Shown here: positions 38,936 through 50,310 of the stretch, piece by piece | Layout: every line of letters begins with the position of its first letter | Numbering within the stretch: position 1 is the stretch's first letter | From: Sapria himalayana | Lineage: Eukaryota; Streptophyta; Magnoliopsida; Malpighiales; Rafflesiaceae | Direction: 5' to 3' | DNA length: 64,000 bases | Assembly: GCA_029783825.1 (NCBI GenBank) | Contig: JAREIK010000500.1 | Span: forward strand, 2,025,001 to 2,089,000 | Notes under the pieces: generated by a model | Told to the model about the DNA's origin: nothing | Database searches by the model: none | What the model saw: the letters and a program-made list of their open reading frames with translations, nothing else | Made by a program: the position numbers and the translations under genes

Positions 38936-40030
38936 ATTTATTTAATTTATTAAATAAATTAAAAAAAGTAATTATTAAATTTTATTGAAATTTGATAATA
39001 GTATTAATTAATAAATTAAATTAAAAAAAAATTAAAAAAAATTTAGTAAATTTACACCTTACGCCATAACAAAAAACTTACGTCTGTTATTAATTAAACT
39101 TATTTTATTAGTTTTAATTTTATTAGTTTTAATTTATGCCATAATTTAGTAAATTTAAAATTAAAAAAACTTATTTTATTCTAGTTTGACTTCCATCTGA
39201 TATAAGATCAATAGTCGAAACAGATGACTTCAATCTGGATTGAGCAAAATGAATGGTAATAATTTTTCTCAAACCACATGAGCCTCTCTAGATTTATATC
39301 TATTATTAATCAACTGATAATACACTCTTGATTACTAAATCTATCATCTGATAAGCTAAAGATTTTAGAGTCCTTCAAAAAAATAATATCTATTAATTAT
39401 AAGACATCAATTAAAAAAATATAATAAAAATTTTTATAAAATATATCACGAGAGAACTATGAGAGACTCATTTTATCTAATTCACTAAAATATTTGAAGA
39501 CCATGTAGAATGATCACATATGATAACTTAAAATATTATACTACTTTTATTAATAAATTATTCTTAGCATATACGAATTTGAATATTTAAAAAAATATTA
39601 ATTTTTTATAAATTTTAAAATTTTATAAAAGCAAAAAAAAAACAATTTAATTATTATATTAAAATATTTTGAAATAACAATACTTCAAAATATATTTTTC
39701 ATTAATTCATTGGATGCCATGTAATAGCAATCTTGAACATAATAAAATAGCTCTGACAAAACACTAACTAGTTGAAGTTGCTAGGATCCTCCTACCCCTA
39801 GTTATTAAAAGTGCACCTCAGGCATGCCTAGAGCCCTAGCTCCACCAAGCCTAGGCAAAAGCACATTGTCTCACCTCATCTTAGACACTCTCCCCCCACA
39901 AAACATAGTATTCCAGAAAGCATCACCCACAAATCAATTTTTCTCAAAACTCACTCACAAATCAATTATTATCAAAACTCCCTCACAGATCATATTATTC
40001 TCAAAACTCCTCTCTCTCACACTTTCAAAA
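38936..40030. other. AT-rich region with a third fragment of the GGCG/TAGGC-type repeat
   Basis: About 38,940-39,180 is AT-only tail of the GAGCTC repeat. At about 39,797-39,880 TTATTAAAAGTGCACCTCAGGCATGCCTAGAGCC resembles the GCGTGCCTCAAGGC end of the GAGCTC family. Nothing coding was recognised. Confidence 0.4.
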
Positions 40031-41440
40031 ACCTATAAACAATATATTTGATATCTTATAACTTTGCATGTTGAATTATTGAAATTAAATTATTTTATTT
40101 TAGAATTTTAAATATTTGTGATCATAAAAAATATTAATGATATTTAATTTTTATGTTTTATGTTATATACTTCATTATATATAATTAATAGATAAAAAAT
40201 ATAGATAATATTTAATAAAATATATATAATTTATATATATATTAAATATAGTACATCTTACAAAAAAAATTCATCTTTATTATGTCATGTATCTCATGGC
40301 CCAAAAAAAATTTTTTGCCTCAAATAAAAATAATCCAACCACATAAAAATGCATCTTTATTCTGCCTCAAAATATTTTGTGCCACAAATAATTATGCTTC
40401 AGCAACATAAAAGAATGCGTAGATATTTTTGGAGAGAAACTATATTAACAACTAACTTCCTAATCAATTAGATGTCTTCTTTTATTCTCTTAGATCATAT
40501 GTTACATCTAATTTTATATCTAAGAGAATGACTTTTTCATCTTTCATCTAGGATTTTTTATGTATTTATTTTGTTCAATATCTTTCTCAAGACAGAGAGA
40601 AAATAGTTGAAAATACCATATAATTTGTCTTCGTTAGATACTTTAGTACTCAAAAAACAATATATGTGTTAATTATAAAAGACTATGATTATTATGAGTG
40701 TCGATAAAATATTTTTCGAGGAAAAATCTTTTTTTAAGAACACAATCCAAAAGAATACATATTTCGATACCATAGTAGTATGTTCATTCTCGTATCCAAT
40801 TGTTATACCTTGTAGAGGGATAACCACTAATTATAATCACACACTATATCAAATACTACTAAGATGAATGAATTTGATGAAAGTAATGAGATCTCTCTTA
40901 GAACACCGAGTCAAGGAGATCAATTTGGTGTGAGAATTCTACTAGACACGAGATAAGTCCTCTTAAGAGATAAATATATATATATATATATATATATAAG
41001 AATTAGAAAAGATAATAATTCCAATCTAAAAGTATATACTAGATGAGTATATTCACATGACAAAAAAGATCTTCAATAAGAACAAGGAACATGTTCTATT
41101 CATTATTGAATGACAAAAAAACAACATGTTCTATTAACAATTATAAGATCCTCAATATTCATTTTGATATACTTAGTCATTCATTATTGCCACAAACTAT
41201 GTTGGATAAATTGAGTGACACCATATCAAATCATATTTTAGATATTATTCCGAAACCTTCAGGTGAATCAATAATAAGATTCAATTGAGTATACATGAAA
41301 AAAATATTTAATAGCTCAATATCAAATTATTAGTCGAGGAATTTTCATAAACAAATAATTAATTATTAGAAAAACTTTTTTCTTGTGATTAAAATAATCA
41401 CTATTAAATTACTATTTTTTTTGTCACACCACATAGGTGA
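40030..41440. other. AT-rich region with a TA microsatellite
   Basis: A (TA)n run lies at about 40,973-40,998. An open frame at 41,091-41,288 (plus) ends ILDIIPKPSGESIIRFN; it lies directly upstream of a copia RT on the same strand and may belong to it, but I do not recognise it. Nothing else was recognised. Confidence 0.4.
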
Positions 41441-42300
41441 GCTACATTTTAATTAGATGTGAATTATATATTTTTTTATGATTATCTCGAAGAAAATGTA
41501 TTCATCCGGCAGTCCTTAAGTTTTATTATTCCTAAGATCACAAATGTAGTGTGTCGATTGTATAAGGCTTTTTATGATTTGGAGCAATCTCATAAGTGAT
41601 TAGTTTAGCAGATTCTCTTATGCACTTGCCACTTTTTATCTTGAGAGAGTTGTATTGTATCTGGCTATTCATATTTTTTTCGACATTAATAAGGAGGTCA
41701 ATATATAATGTTATTAATATATGTTAGTAATATTTTATTATATTAAAGATGATTAGTTGAGTAAATTTCTACTAAAATTATTTCAACATACCAAATTTCA
41801 AAAAAAAATTAGGACGACTTAAACATTTTCTAGTTATTAAAGTTAGATACTTAGAATGTATGATATTTCTTTCTCAAAGAATAAATATTTTAGCTATTTT
41901 ATCTGATCTTAATATAATAAAATACATACTTGTTGACTACCACTTGAATTGATGATATTCTAATTTTTAAAAATAATTAGTTGGGTAAGTATCTACTAAA
42001 ATTGTTTCAACATACCATTTTCAAACAAAAAATTTGGAACGACTCAAATATTTTCTAGTTATTATGGTTAGATACTAAGGAGATATGATATTTCTTTCTC
42101 AAAAAAATATTTTTAATATTTTATTTGATTTTGATATAATAAGATATATACTTATTGAATACCACTCAATTCAAGTATAAAACTTTTTAAAAGGGTTGAT
42201 TATCTAATTGATTCTACCATGTATGGGAGGATCTTTAAAAATTAAACTAATTGATAATAACTAAATTAAATATTAATTATATTATTAAGTCTATTTAGTT
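41440..42300 (+). mobile_element. Ty1/copia remnant: RT with internal duplication
   Basis: The plus strand shows EENVFIRQSLSFI (compare EEEVYMRQPPGFI) at about 41,490, VCRLYKAFYDLEQSHK at about 41,540-41,590, and a damaged YVDD segment at about 41,710-41,745. LSKFLLKLFQHT then LGRLKHFLVIKV, FLSQRINIL and IKYILVDYHLN follow. The last block (41,740-41,955) is repeated at about 41,970-42,175, a tandem duplication of about 225 bp. An LTR-like segment in plus orientation (GCAAAAATCTTAATTGACC) at about 43,215 may be its 3' end. Confidence 0.65.
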
Positions 42301-44764
42301 ATTTCCTATATTCTTTCAGATAGACTCATATAGATACAATTCTCAGCATTCTTATATATGTGATGTATATTATTCAAATATCAATTAGACTTCAATTAGA
42401 CTTTAATGTTTAGAGATCAGAAAAAAAACTAACTACAATAATATTCAAATATCAATTAGACTTCAATGTTTACAATGAAATCAGGGGAATAACTGACTAC
42501 AAGAGTTTTATATTTTTCTAGGAGACAAATTTGACTCCTAAAAAATAAAAGACAAACTGTATTTCTAAATTCAATACAAAGAAAAAGTACAAAACTATGA
42601 TGTATATTATTTTTATACTTCATTTGATCAGTCAATCATTTCTTGGAAGAGTTATGCTTATCAATTCAAAGGCTGATAACATTTTATTGTGACAACTAAG
42701 CAACTCAACACAATATTTCCAACAAAATATTTTACAAAAAACAAAACATATTGATATTAATTATCAATTCAAAAAAAAAAAAAATCTATGATGGGTCGAT
42801 AGTCATCACTTACGTGCCTAATAGCAATTAGATTATGTATATATTTACAATAACTCTAAAAAGACCACATATTACTTTCCTCACTTACTAGCTTAGTATT
42901 TATGACATGTAAACTAAAACTTAAAGTGATGTGTTAAGTTTTGATTTAGATTTTTGGTTATTTACTTTGTTTATTCTCTTCTTTATTTGAGAGCACCCAT
43001 AATGTGAGGTGACCCAAACCACATATATAATATTTATTGTATTTTGAAAAAAAAAAATTCATTTAATTAAAAAGATTTTATCATTTTTCTTTTCGATATT
43101 TGGAAACACTCGACATATAAATTATCCCATACTATATATATATAATAGTTAGTCTTTTTAAAAATAATTTTTCTTCAACTATCTCTCTTCTACCCCTTCT
43201 TAAATTCCACAAGGGGCAAAAATCTTAATTGACCATCCATAATCAGGCTCAAATATTAACTACTATGACAAATTTATTTTTTTTTCTAATATATGTGAAT
43301 AATATTATTGTTATGAGTGATCCCAAGACAAGGATAGCCTAACACAAACAATTCCTTAAGACATGTTTTGCCATGATAGATATCTTCACAAGAATTGGAT
43401 TCCTTGAATGTATACTGCATAAACACCTCTAGACCTAGAAAATTTTTTTTTCCAGATTTTAGACCTTTTTTTAACTCTACAAGATATACAAATTTCTCAA
43501 AAGTTTTACTCATGTGATAGTTATTTGACTAAATATCACTTAGGAGAAGAAGATACTAGTTATTGTGATAGATATTTCCTGACAGATTAATATCATGATT
43601 ATTTTTCACATGCTCCATTAGGAGAAGAAGATATTAGTTATTTAAATTATTTTCAAAAATTAATGGTCTTCCATGACTCATTGATTTTTTTGACTCAGAT
43701 TGACACCAAATAAAGACAAAATTCATCAATGAATATTACACTTTTTTATAATAAAATTTCATTTCTAAAAAAAATATAAGACAATTATTTATGAATTCAA
43801 TATGACATAATATAAAACTATAACAAGTATCACTTGTGAATTGCTTTGGACTATGTTCCTCTTAGAGAACATTAAATTACTCACTTGTCTTTCTTTTATT
43901 TTTTACTGTGGCAATTTGACAATCAAATATATTACTTTCATATGTGAATAATAATATCACTATGAGTGATCTCAAAACAATGATCCCCTAACTCAAACAT
44001 TTTCGTAACACATGTTTTAACATGATTACTGGATATATTCACAAAAGATGGATTTTTTGAACATATATTAGCATTATCACCTCTGGACACAAAATTTCCA
44101 GATTTTAGACTTGTTGTTAACTGTACTAGATATACAAAATTCTCAAAACTTTTAACTATATGATAGTTATTATATTAAATATCACTTATATTAGTAGTTT
44201 ATTAATTAATTTTAGATGTTTCATGACAGATCAATATCATGATTATTTTGCACATGCTGCATTAGGAAAAGACACGAGTTATTTTTATTACATTAAAAAA
44301 TCATGGTTTTTCGTTTTCATGACTCATTGATTTTTTTTTTTTAACTTGAAATGGCATCAACTAAAAAAAACAAGAAATCCATTACTGAAAATTATACTTT
44401 TTTATAATAAAATTTCATTTTCATAAAAAAAAAATAAGAGATTATTATTTAAGAATTCAACATAACGACAGAAAATGAAGCTATAACAAGTGTCACTTGG
44501 GAATTACTTTGGACTATGTTCATTTTAGAGAAAATCAAATTACTCATTTCTCATTCAAAGACAATTGACTTGCTTCAGCATACATTCTTAATCGACATGA
44601 GATTACAGATAATTTAATTAGGTCATTGAAAAAATCATAACATTTTTTTTTCTAAAATTTTGTGTACTGAATATTCATCCAACAATTTTGGTTAAGCCCA
44701 ACTTACTTTATTTTTCAATCATTTAGAAAATATAAACAATATCAAGAATATATTAGGTCATTAC
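42300..44764. repeat. AT-rich region with a duplication of about 653-bp period
   Basis: About 43,285-43,620 and 43,938-44,290 are direct copies. Shared words include TGTGAATAATA, ATGAGTGATC, CACATGTTTT/GACATGTTTT, TCCAGATTTTAGAC, AGATATACAAA, TTCTCAAAA and ATCATGATTATTTT. TCAATTAGACTTCAAT recurs at about 42,380-42,460. Nothing coding was recognised. The last part adjoins the donor of the WD40 exon at 44,765. Confidence 0.55.
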
Positions 44765-44837
44765 CCTTCCATCATGGCATCCAGCAAGCAAACAATCATT
44801 AGGAGGTGTTGGAGACCACTCCACAGTCAGAGGAATA
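44765..44837 (-). CDS. WD40-repeat protein, internal exon (first of three seen)
   Basis: A 73-bp minus-strand exon follows a strong acceptor (a T-run, then CTGTGCCAG) and ends at donor GTAATG. After one leading base of a split codon it encodes IPLTVEWSPTPPNDCLLAGC followed by HDGR. The VEWSP...LLAGCHDG pattern is one WD40 blade (W-S-P strand, then the G-C-H-D-G turn). It ends in phase 0, whereas the exon at 13,863 needs one base from its predecessor. At least one short exon of length 3n+1 must therefore lie in the 30.8-kb gap; I did not find it convincingly. The preceding exon must end two bases into a codon and was not recognised between 45 and 64 kb. Confidence 0.78.
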
Positions 44838-45600
44838 CTGGCACAGAAAAAAAAATGCATGGAGACAACTACGCAAAAAAAATCAATTTTTCTCATTTGG
44901 AAATCAGCACAAAAGCTACAAAATCAAAAAGCAATCACAATAGAGAGATTTTATATTTAGATTTGACAATATGGATCAATCACACATCCTTTACTAGAAT
45001 TATCGCATATTCCACAGAAAGGTATGCAAAGTTAAGTTATCACTAAACAGTTATAAGCATTATTCTCGCCAAGATTTCTCAAGTATTTCTTACTGATGTT
45101 ACATCTGTTGGGTAGCCAAGTATTTTTTTTTTTTTTGAAAGTGTGGAGTAAAGTAAACACCAAAAAATTAAAAAAAAAATATTAAAAAGTTGCAAAAACT
45201 GGAACATTCTAAGTTTTGTAAAGGGCATGTGTGGTGCCCTTATGTATGAGAAAGTGCCCTCATCCCATTTTACTAAAACCAAAAGAAATAACAAAGGCTG
45301 TGCATTTATTTTTTATTCAATCTACTGACTACTGTGGATTACAGAAGTTGCATGTATTTTTCTTTCTTCTCCAGTTCTGCTGGTTACAAAAGCTTCAAGG
45401 AAGCATTTTTGGGCAGACATTTTTATACATCTGGAGCTTAAGTTTTTTTTTTTTTCATTTTCTCAACTTTGCATATTGGGTTTCATATTAATATATTCAT
45501 TGTTGTCCAAATGAATAAATTTACTAATAGTTTATAATTTATGTATTATATGCATGCAGATTATATAAAACAGTTTCTATACAATATGCAGTATATATCT
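44838..45600. other. Sequence 5' of the 44.8-kb exon, low repeat content
   Basis: It is less AT-rich than most of the window and does not look transposon-derived, so it is probably original intron. Open frames at 45,079-45,294 (minus) and 45,231-45,491 (plus) have no family resemblance. No further WD40 exon was recognised. Confidence 0.4.
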
Positions 45601-45885
45601 ATGTTTTAAAAATCATTTTTTTATCCCCTGACGTGTGCCTAAAGGCGAGATGTTCATAAAATACTCAAGGTGTTAAAAAAAAAAAAATCAAACTCGAGGG
45701 AATTTGCTGGAGCTCTATGGAGCTCCATCGTGGCGCTTGACGGAGCTCCTCAAGCTTCACGATAGAGTTTGGCAAAACTCCTCGAGCTGTATGAGCACCA
45801 CCGTGGAGCTCGTCAAAGCTCCATGCGAGATCCATTGAGCTTGAAAGAGCTACTTGAACTCCACAATGGAGCTCGTTGAAACTAA

Positions 45886-46873
45886 AGGTGTCAAACGGGC
45901 TGAGACGAGCGGGTTGGGCCGACCTATTTTTTTTGGGCCCAATCAGGCTGGCATGCCATGCCGGGCACGACATGGTTCTTTGGAGGTAGAGGTGTCAAAC
46001 GGGCCGGCCCGGCACGGCACGGCCCATTTTTCACGGGCACGATAGTGCTACCGTGCCGTGCCCGGCACGGAACGGTTTAAAAAAACCGGGCCCGGCACGG
46101 CCCGCAGGCACGACAGGCCGTGCCGTGCCTCGCCTGGCCCGCTCGGGAAAACCTGTCCGAGCGGTTCGGGAAACGGGGACCGCGGGTCAGGTCGAATTTG
46201 ACCCGACCCGCGGTCTTTTTTTGTGGGAGGGGAGGCATGCGGTCGTTGCCGTGCCGCGGGCTGAGCCGTGCCTGGCCAGGCACGGCACGGTCCGTGCCAA
46301 AGCGGGGCACGGCACGGGCCCGGGCACGGATTTTTTCCATGACGTGCCTCGTGCGGGCCGGGCCGACCAGGCACGGTTGACACCTCTATTTGGAGGGCAG
46401 GCCCGGCACAAGCCAGTGGCCCAAAAACTACCTAGGTTCGGGCTGATTTGGGTCAAGTCAATCTAATTTTTAAAATTTTAGGGTTTCGGCGCCACAACGC
46501 CATCGCATGTCCGGCGTGCCAAGTTGATGCTAGTCAAGTGTCACCACATCGTCCCCCCATCAAGTATCACTCAGTGAGTGATCACTCGTGTCGTGCCCAT
46601 GTGCTAGACACCCGTGTCATGTCTGGCACATCACGTGGGCCGAAAACCCTCGACACGGCAGACATGACTCATGCCAAGGGTGCACGTGTCCAACGTGCCA
46701 AGTTGATGCTAGTCAAGTGTCACCACATCGTCCCCCCATTAGGTATCACCCAGTGAGTGATCACCCGTGTTGTGCCAATGTGCCAGACATCACGTGTCAT
46801 GTCGGGCCAGGCACCCCTGAAATGGGTCAGGCTTCAGGCCGAGCACAGGCCGCTCGGCCCATTTGACATCTCT
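45886..46873. mobile_element. Older non-autonomous hAT-type repeat
   Basis: It begins AAAGGTGTCAAACGGGCTG and ends GGCCCATTTGACATCTCTAG: inverted ends matching the hAT-B TIR. No clear target duplication remains. It holds the 402-bp young element and a 115-bp direct duplication (46,507-46,620 and 46,686-46,800, period 179 bp) that includes the palindrome ATCACTCAGTGAGTGAT in its first copy. Confidence 0.55.
45987..46388. mobile_element. Non-autonomous hAT-B element, 402 bp
   Basis: A perfect 8-bp target duplication, TTTGGAGG, lies at 45,979-45,986 and 46,389-46,396. The ends are TAGAGGTGTCAAACGGGCCG and, inverted, TAGAGGTGTCAACCGTGCC. The interior is very GC-rich with repeated GGCACGG. There is no transposase. 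It shares ends with the larger hAT-B elements at 53.4 and 58.3 kb, so it was probably moved by that family. Overlapping open frames on both strands are GC artefacts. Confidence 0.9.
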
Positions 46874-47504
46874 AGCTAGAGCTCTACAGAACTCCGTTGA
46901 GCTTTTCGTGGAGCAGGGAAGAGGGATGAGGGCAAGGGGGAGGACGAGGACGATGGCAAGGGCGAGGGCGAGAGATGAGGACGAGAGAAGAGGGGCAAGG
47001 ACGAGAGCGAGAGAAGAGGGGCAAGAAAGAGTGGCAAGGGTGAGAGTAGGGGCGAAGAGAGGGGCAAGAGAGAAGAGCGAGGGGCAAGGGAGAATGGCAA
47101 AGGTAATGGCAAATTAATAAATTAATTTAATAAATTATCAAATTTATTAAAATTTAATAATAGTATTAATTAATAAATAGTATTAAATTTAAAATAAAAT
47201 AAAAAGAAAAAAGTTAATAAATTTAAATTTTAAATTAATTAAAATTTAAAATAATATTTTAATTTAATAATTTGATAAAATTATCAAATTAATAAATAGT
47301 ATTAATTATAAAATATTCCATATAATTTATTGATTTATTTTTATATTTATGTTTTTAAAATTTATATATTTTAAAATATTAATTAATTATATATTATGAT
47401 GCTAATAAAACTTATTCTATAATGCCTAGAAACTTATGTCTCGTCTCACTAACACAAAAATATCTGATCTTACCTTTACGCCTTTTAAAACTTTGGTATG
47501 TATA

Positions 47505-48190
47505 TTACTATTAGTTTATAATGTATACAATGGGTGCAGATTATATAACTATTTTTTAATTAAACAAAGTGTGTAATGTGTGTTTTGTTGTGTGAGTGAT
47601 GTGTTGTTAATTTTGTTTGAATGCAGAATTGTGTGCTGTGAAAAATTAAAGCTTTGATAATATTTGAAAATTTAAAAAACTATTAAAATTTCTCTTCAAT
47701 CCAGCAATCAAGACGCAATCACATTGTTGATTCCGAACAATAAATCAGACAATTCGATATTATCACCTAAAAAATAATATAAAAAGAAATCCAATATATT
47801 TACCCCAAAATCTCAGATTTACATGTTTGTACGGAATTTTGATTTTTAGAATTTTATATCCTAGAGAATATATTTTACTCCAAAATATAAATTTAGACAT
47901 TGGTATTGTATGTTTTACAAATTTCTTGTACGTATACAAAAATCTTTACTAGATATTATTCAATTTGACATTTATGAATCATGAACATCATTTTTTACCG
48001 TAGTAGAATTTTAAGAAATGTTGTATTGTGATTTCTCATTTTTGAGTTATTTTAATTTTGATTTCGTTGTTTATATAACCAAATATTATTCTTGATATTT
48101 TGTGATTTTAAATAAATCATGATACAAAAGCGATACCCCTAACGTGGTTTTGAATATAGCTCTCATACCATGATATATAAGTGGTATCTA
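47505..48190. other. AT-rich spacer
   Basis: Possibly the 5' LTR/leader of the copia element that follows. No feature is supported. Confidence 0.35.
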
Positions 48191-48194
48191 TGTT

Positions 48195-49310
48195 ATGACC
48201 TATATATCAATCAATTCATCTTGTTACTATTGTAACAAAATGACAAAAGACTATAATTATTCTTGGAAAAAATTACAGCAATGGCGCATGAGAAAAAATA
48301 AATCTGAAATAGAAGCCAACATCATCTCCGAAAAAGACTTGATCCTAATTAACAACGATAATTCTATTAATATAGTATATCAAGAGAGTAATTAACTTAT
48401 TAATAAAGGAGCATCATTTTATAGGACCCCACATATTACCTTTTTTATTGCATATATACTTGATAATAATGACATAGTAAATTTGAGTAATAATGGAACA
48501 TCATAGATTTTAAGCATGAGAGATATTTATCTGAAAAAGCAAATAGGACATCAACTAATACTTAGAGATACATGAAATGTATTAGATATTCATGTGAACC
48601 TAATATTTATTGGTATGTTGGATGACATAGGATATGTCAGTCATTTTGATGATGTCCTTTGAAAAGTGGTCATGGCCACATTAGTCGTTACAATGTAAGA
48701 AGGAACACATTTTTATATGTCACTCATGCAAGAGCATCTGGAGATCGAATAAATATTATTCATCAAAAGAATAATATTGATCTTTAACAAATGAGACTTT
48801 ATCATATGAGTAAAAAGTGTCTTCAACTTCTAAATAGAATGAATATCTTATGATTTAATCATGAATCTTCTTTTAATAGGTGTACGAACTACATAGCTAG
48901 AAAAAGTCAGATCAACTTTTCAATCACATTCATCCTCAAAAAGATTGAATATTTTCATTCTTATTCATATTGATGTATGCTCTATACAAAGAAAAATACT
49001 CAATGAAATACTTTATTTTATCATATTTATTGATGATCACTATAAAAAAGTATGAATATATATATTTTTAAACAAAAGATCAAGTATTTCTTATCTTTTA
49101 GAATTTTCATGCTAGAGTTGTAAGAGAAACCGATAGAAAATTAATCTTCATATGTTATGGCAATGGAAAAAATTACCAAGGTCAATATGATAGTTATCAT
49201 GTATCTCATATTATTAGACATAAAAAAACACAAACTAAGATGCTATAATTAAATAGCATCACCGAAAAGATGAATCAAACTATTGCGAAGAGAATTTAGT
49301 ACATATTTTC
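48195..49310 (+). pseudogene. Ty1/copia gag-protease-integrase pseudogene
   Basis: The plus strand at 48,195-48,395 is open and carries a damaged gag zinc knuckle (CYYCNK, with later C/H positions changed), then EIEANIISEKDLILINNDNSINIVYQESN. Next is the protease site, reading INKGASFY where DSGAS is expected, so the catalytic Asp is lost. About 48,690-48,960 is the GAG-pre-integrase. About 48,960-49,290 is the integrase core with DVC, FFKTKDQVF, FHARVVRETDRKLIFICYGNG and EKMNQTIAKRI. Stops lie between blocks, and the copy ends abruptly near 49,310. Confidence 0.75.
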
Positions 49311-49620
49311 TCATTTGCATAATACTTCACACGATCAACATGTATCATGTTATCATATGTTCCCCAGAGTAGTAAAACATAGGAGATACTGCATAAATGC
49401 ATCTTCTTTGAGATTACCAGTCTCACCATCAACCATCTGACAATTACCCTTAAACAAACAACTACAAAAAAAGAAAAGCATAAATTTACTTCTAAAAAAA
49501 ACAGCATCAGCATATTCAATGCCAAATGTCGACCACATAATAGCCAACACCCAAGAAAGAAACACCACCAGCTACACAGCTCAATGTCATCCTTTATTTG
49601 CTATGGGGGCTATGATACCA
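49311..49620 (-). other. Unrecognised exon-like segment
   Basis: Composition changes from AT-rich retroelement to a more balanced sequence. The minus strand is open over 49,568-49,353, reading a hydrophobic stretch (FLSWVLAIMWSTFGIEYADA) and then QMVDGETGNLKEDAFMQYLL. A T-rich tract ending TTTTTTTGTAG lies within it and would be a usable splice acceptor. I recognise no protein. It could be original host sequence or a captured gene fragment. Confidence 0.3.
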
Positions 49621-50310
49621 TAGTCAGTGATAATTAGGATTTGGGCACTTGGTGCATTTCAAGAAGGGGGAAAGAAACAAGAAAGAAACATTTCAAGAAG
49701 GTAGAGAAACGCATGAAATAAAAAATAAAAAAAATTCTATTGTACAAATTTTTTTTTCATGAAAATATAATAACTACTATATATAAAATTTGGGGCAAAT
49801 CACATATCGAGTTCTTCTAGACAATGCAAAAAAAGGAAAAAAAATTTAAAATTTAACCTCTGTACCCTCTTCAAATTGATTCGAACATGTCACAAAAACT
49901 CAACTTAAAATTAGCAAAAAGTAACTTGCAGTCATCTTTAATCCTAGATCTTCTCTCATATGAAGTGATAATTAATCTTGAAATATTTTGTCTGCTTGTA
50001 AACATAATATAATATTATCAATATTATCAATATTATCAACATTTGAGCTAATAAATAAAAATTACCTAACAAATGACTAATCAAATAAAACTCATAAATA
50101 AATATCTAATATCATAGTTTTGTATTTTGCCTATCTATTTGATCTAGAAATAATAGTCATCATCTTAATTCTAAAAAATAAAATTATATTTAAGAAAAAT
50201 AAAATATCTAGTAATTGATCTTCTCTCAATAATCAATATAACCTTACTAGAACCAGAATACACTATTACCCGATTATGCCATAAATCTCTAAACGAAATG
50301 TAAAAAACTT
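49620..50310 (-). mobile_element. Ty1/copia remnant M6 (minus): 3' end and RNase H
   Basis: The LTR-like segment near 49,640 (TTTGGGCACTTGGTGCATTTC) corresponds to those at 14,965 and 28,690. Minus-strand RNase H follows at about 50,080-50,280, where RRSISRYFIFL corresponds to the usual RRSTSGY.FFLG. No RT is present. Confidence 0.5.

Larger units (their letters stand above)
45600..47505. repeat. GAGCTC-palindrome/polypurine repeat, copy 2, holding nested elements
   Basis: The left end near 45,603 (GTTTTAAAAATC...GACGTGTGCCTAAAGGCG) and the right end near 47,478-47,497 (TTTACGCCTTTTAAAAC) are partly inverted. GAGCTC/AGCTCCATCGTGG palindromes at 45,692-45,880 are interrupted by a hAT-type repeat and resume at 46,868-46,912. 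A GA-rich tract (46,910-47,105) and AT-only tail follow, as in copy 1. Confidence 0.6.

Noticed and set aside
38554..38988. Several long overlapping open frames on both strands
   Set aside because: They translate a purine-rich simple repeat in every frame (Pro/Leu/Ser one way, Arg/Gly/Glu the other) and have no domain signal.
41091..41288. Plus-strand open frame ending IPKPSGESIIRFN
   Set aside because: No recognised family and AT-driven composition; kept only as a comment because it precedes copia RT.
46048..46866. Dense open frames of 80-137 residues on both strands
   Set aside because: They lie wholly in the GC-rich ends and interior of non-autonomous hAT elements, where stop codons are rare by composition.
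49598..49625. GGCTATGATACCA as a minus-strand Met-tRNA primer site
   Set aside because: The neighbouring RNase H lies on the side that would make this the 3' end of the element, not the 5' leader, so a primer site is not expected here.
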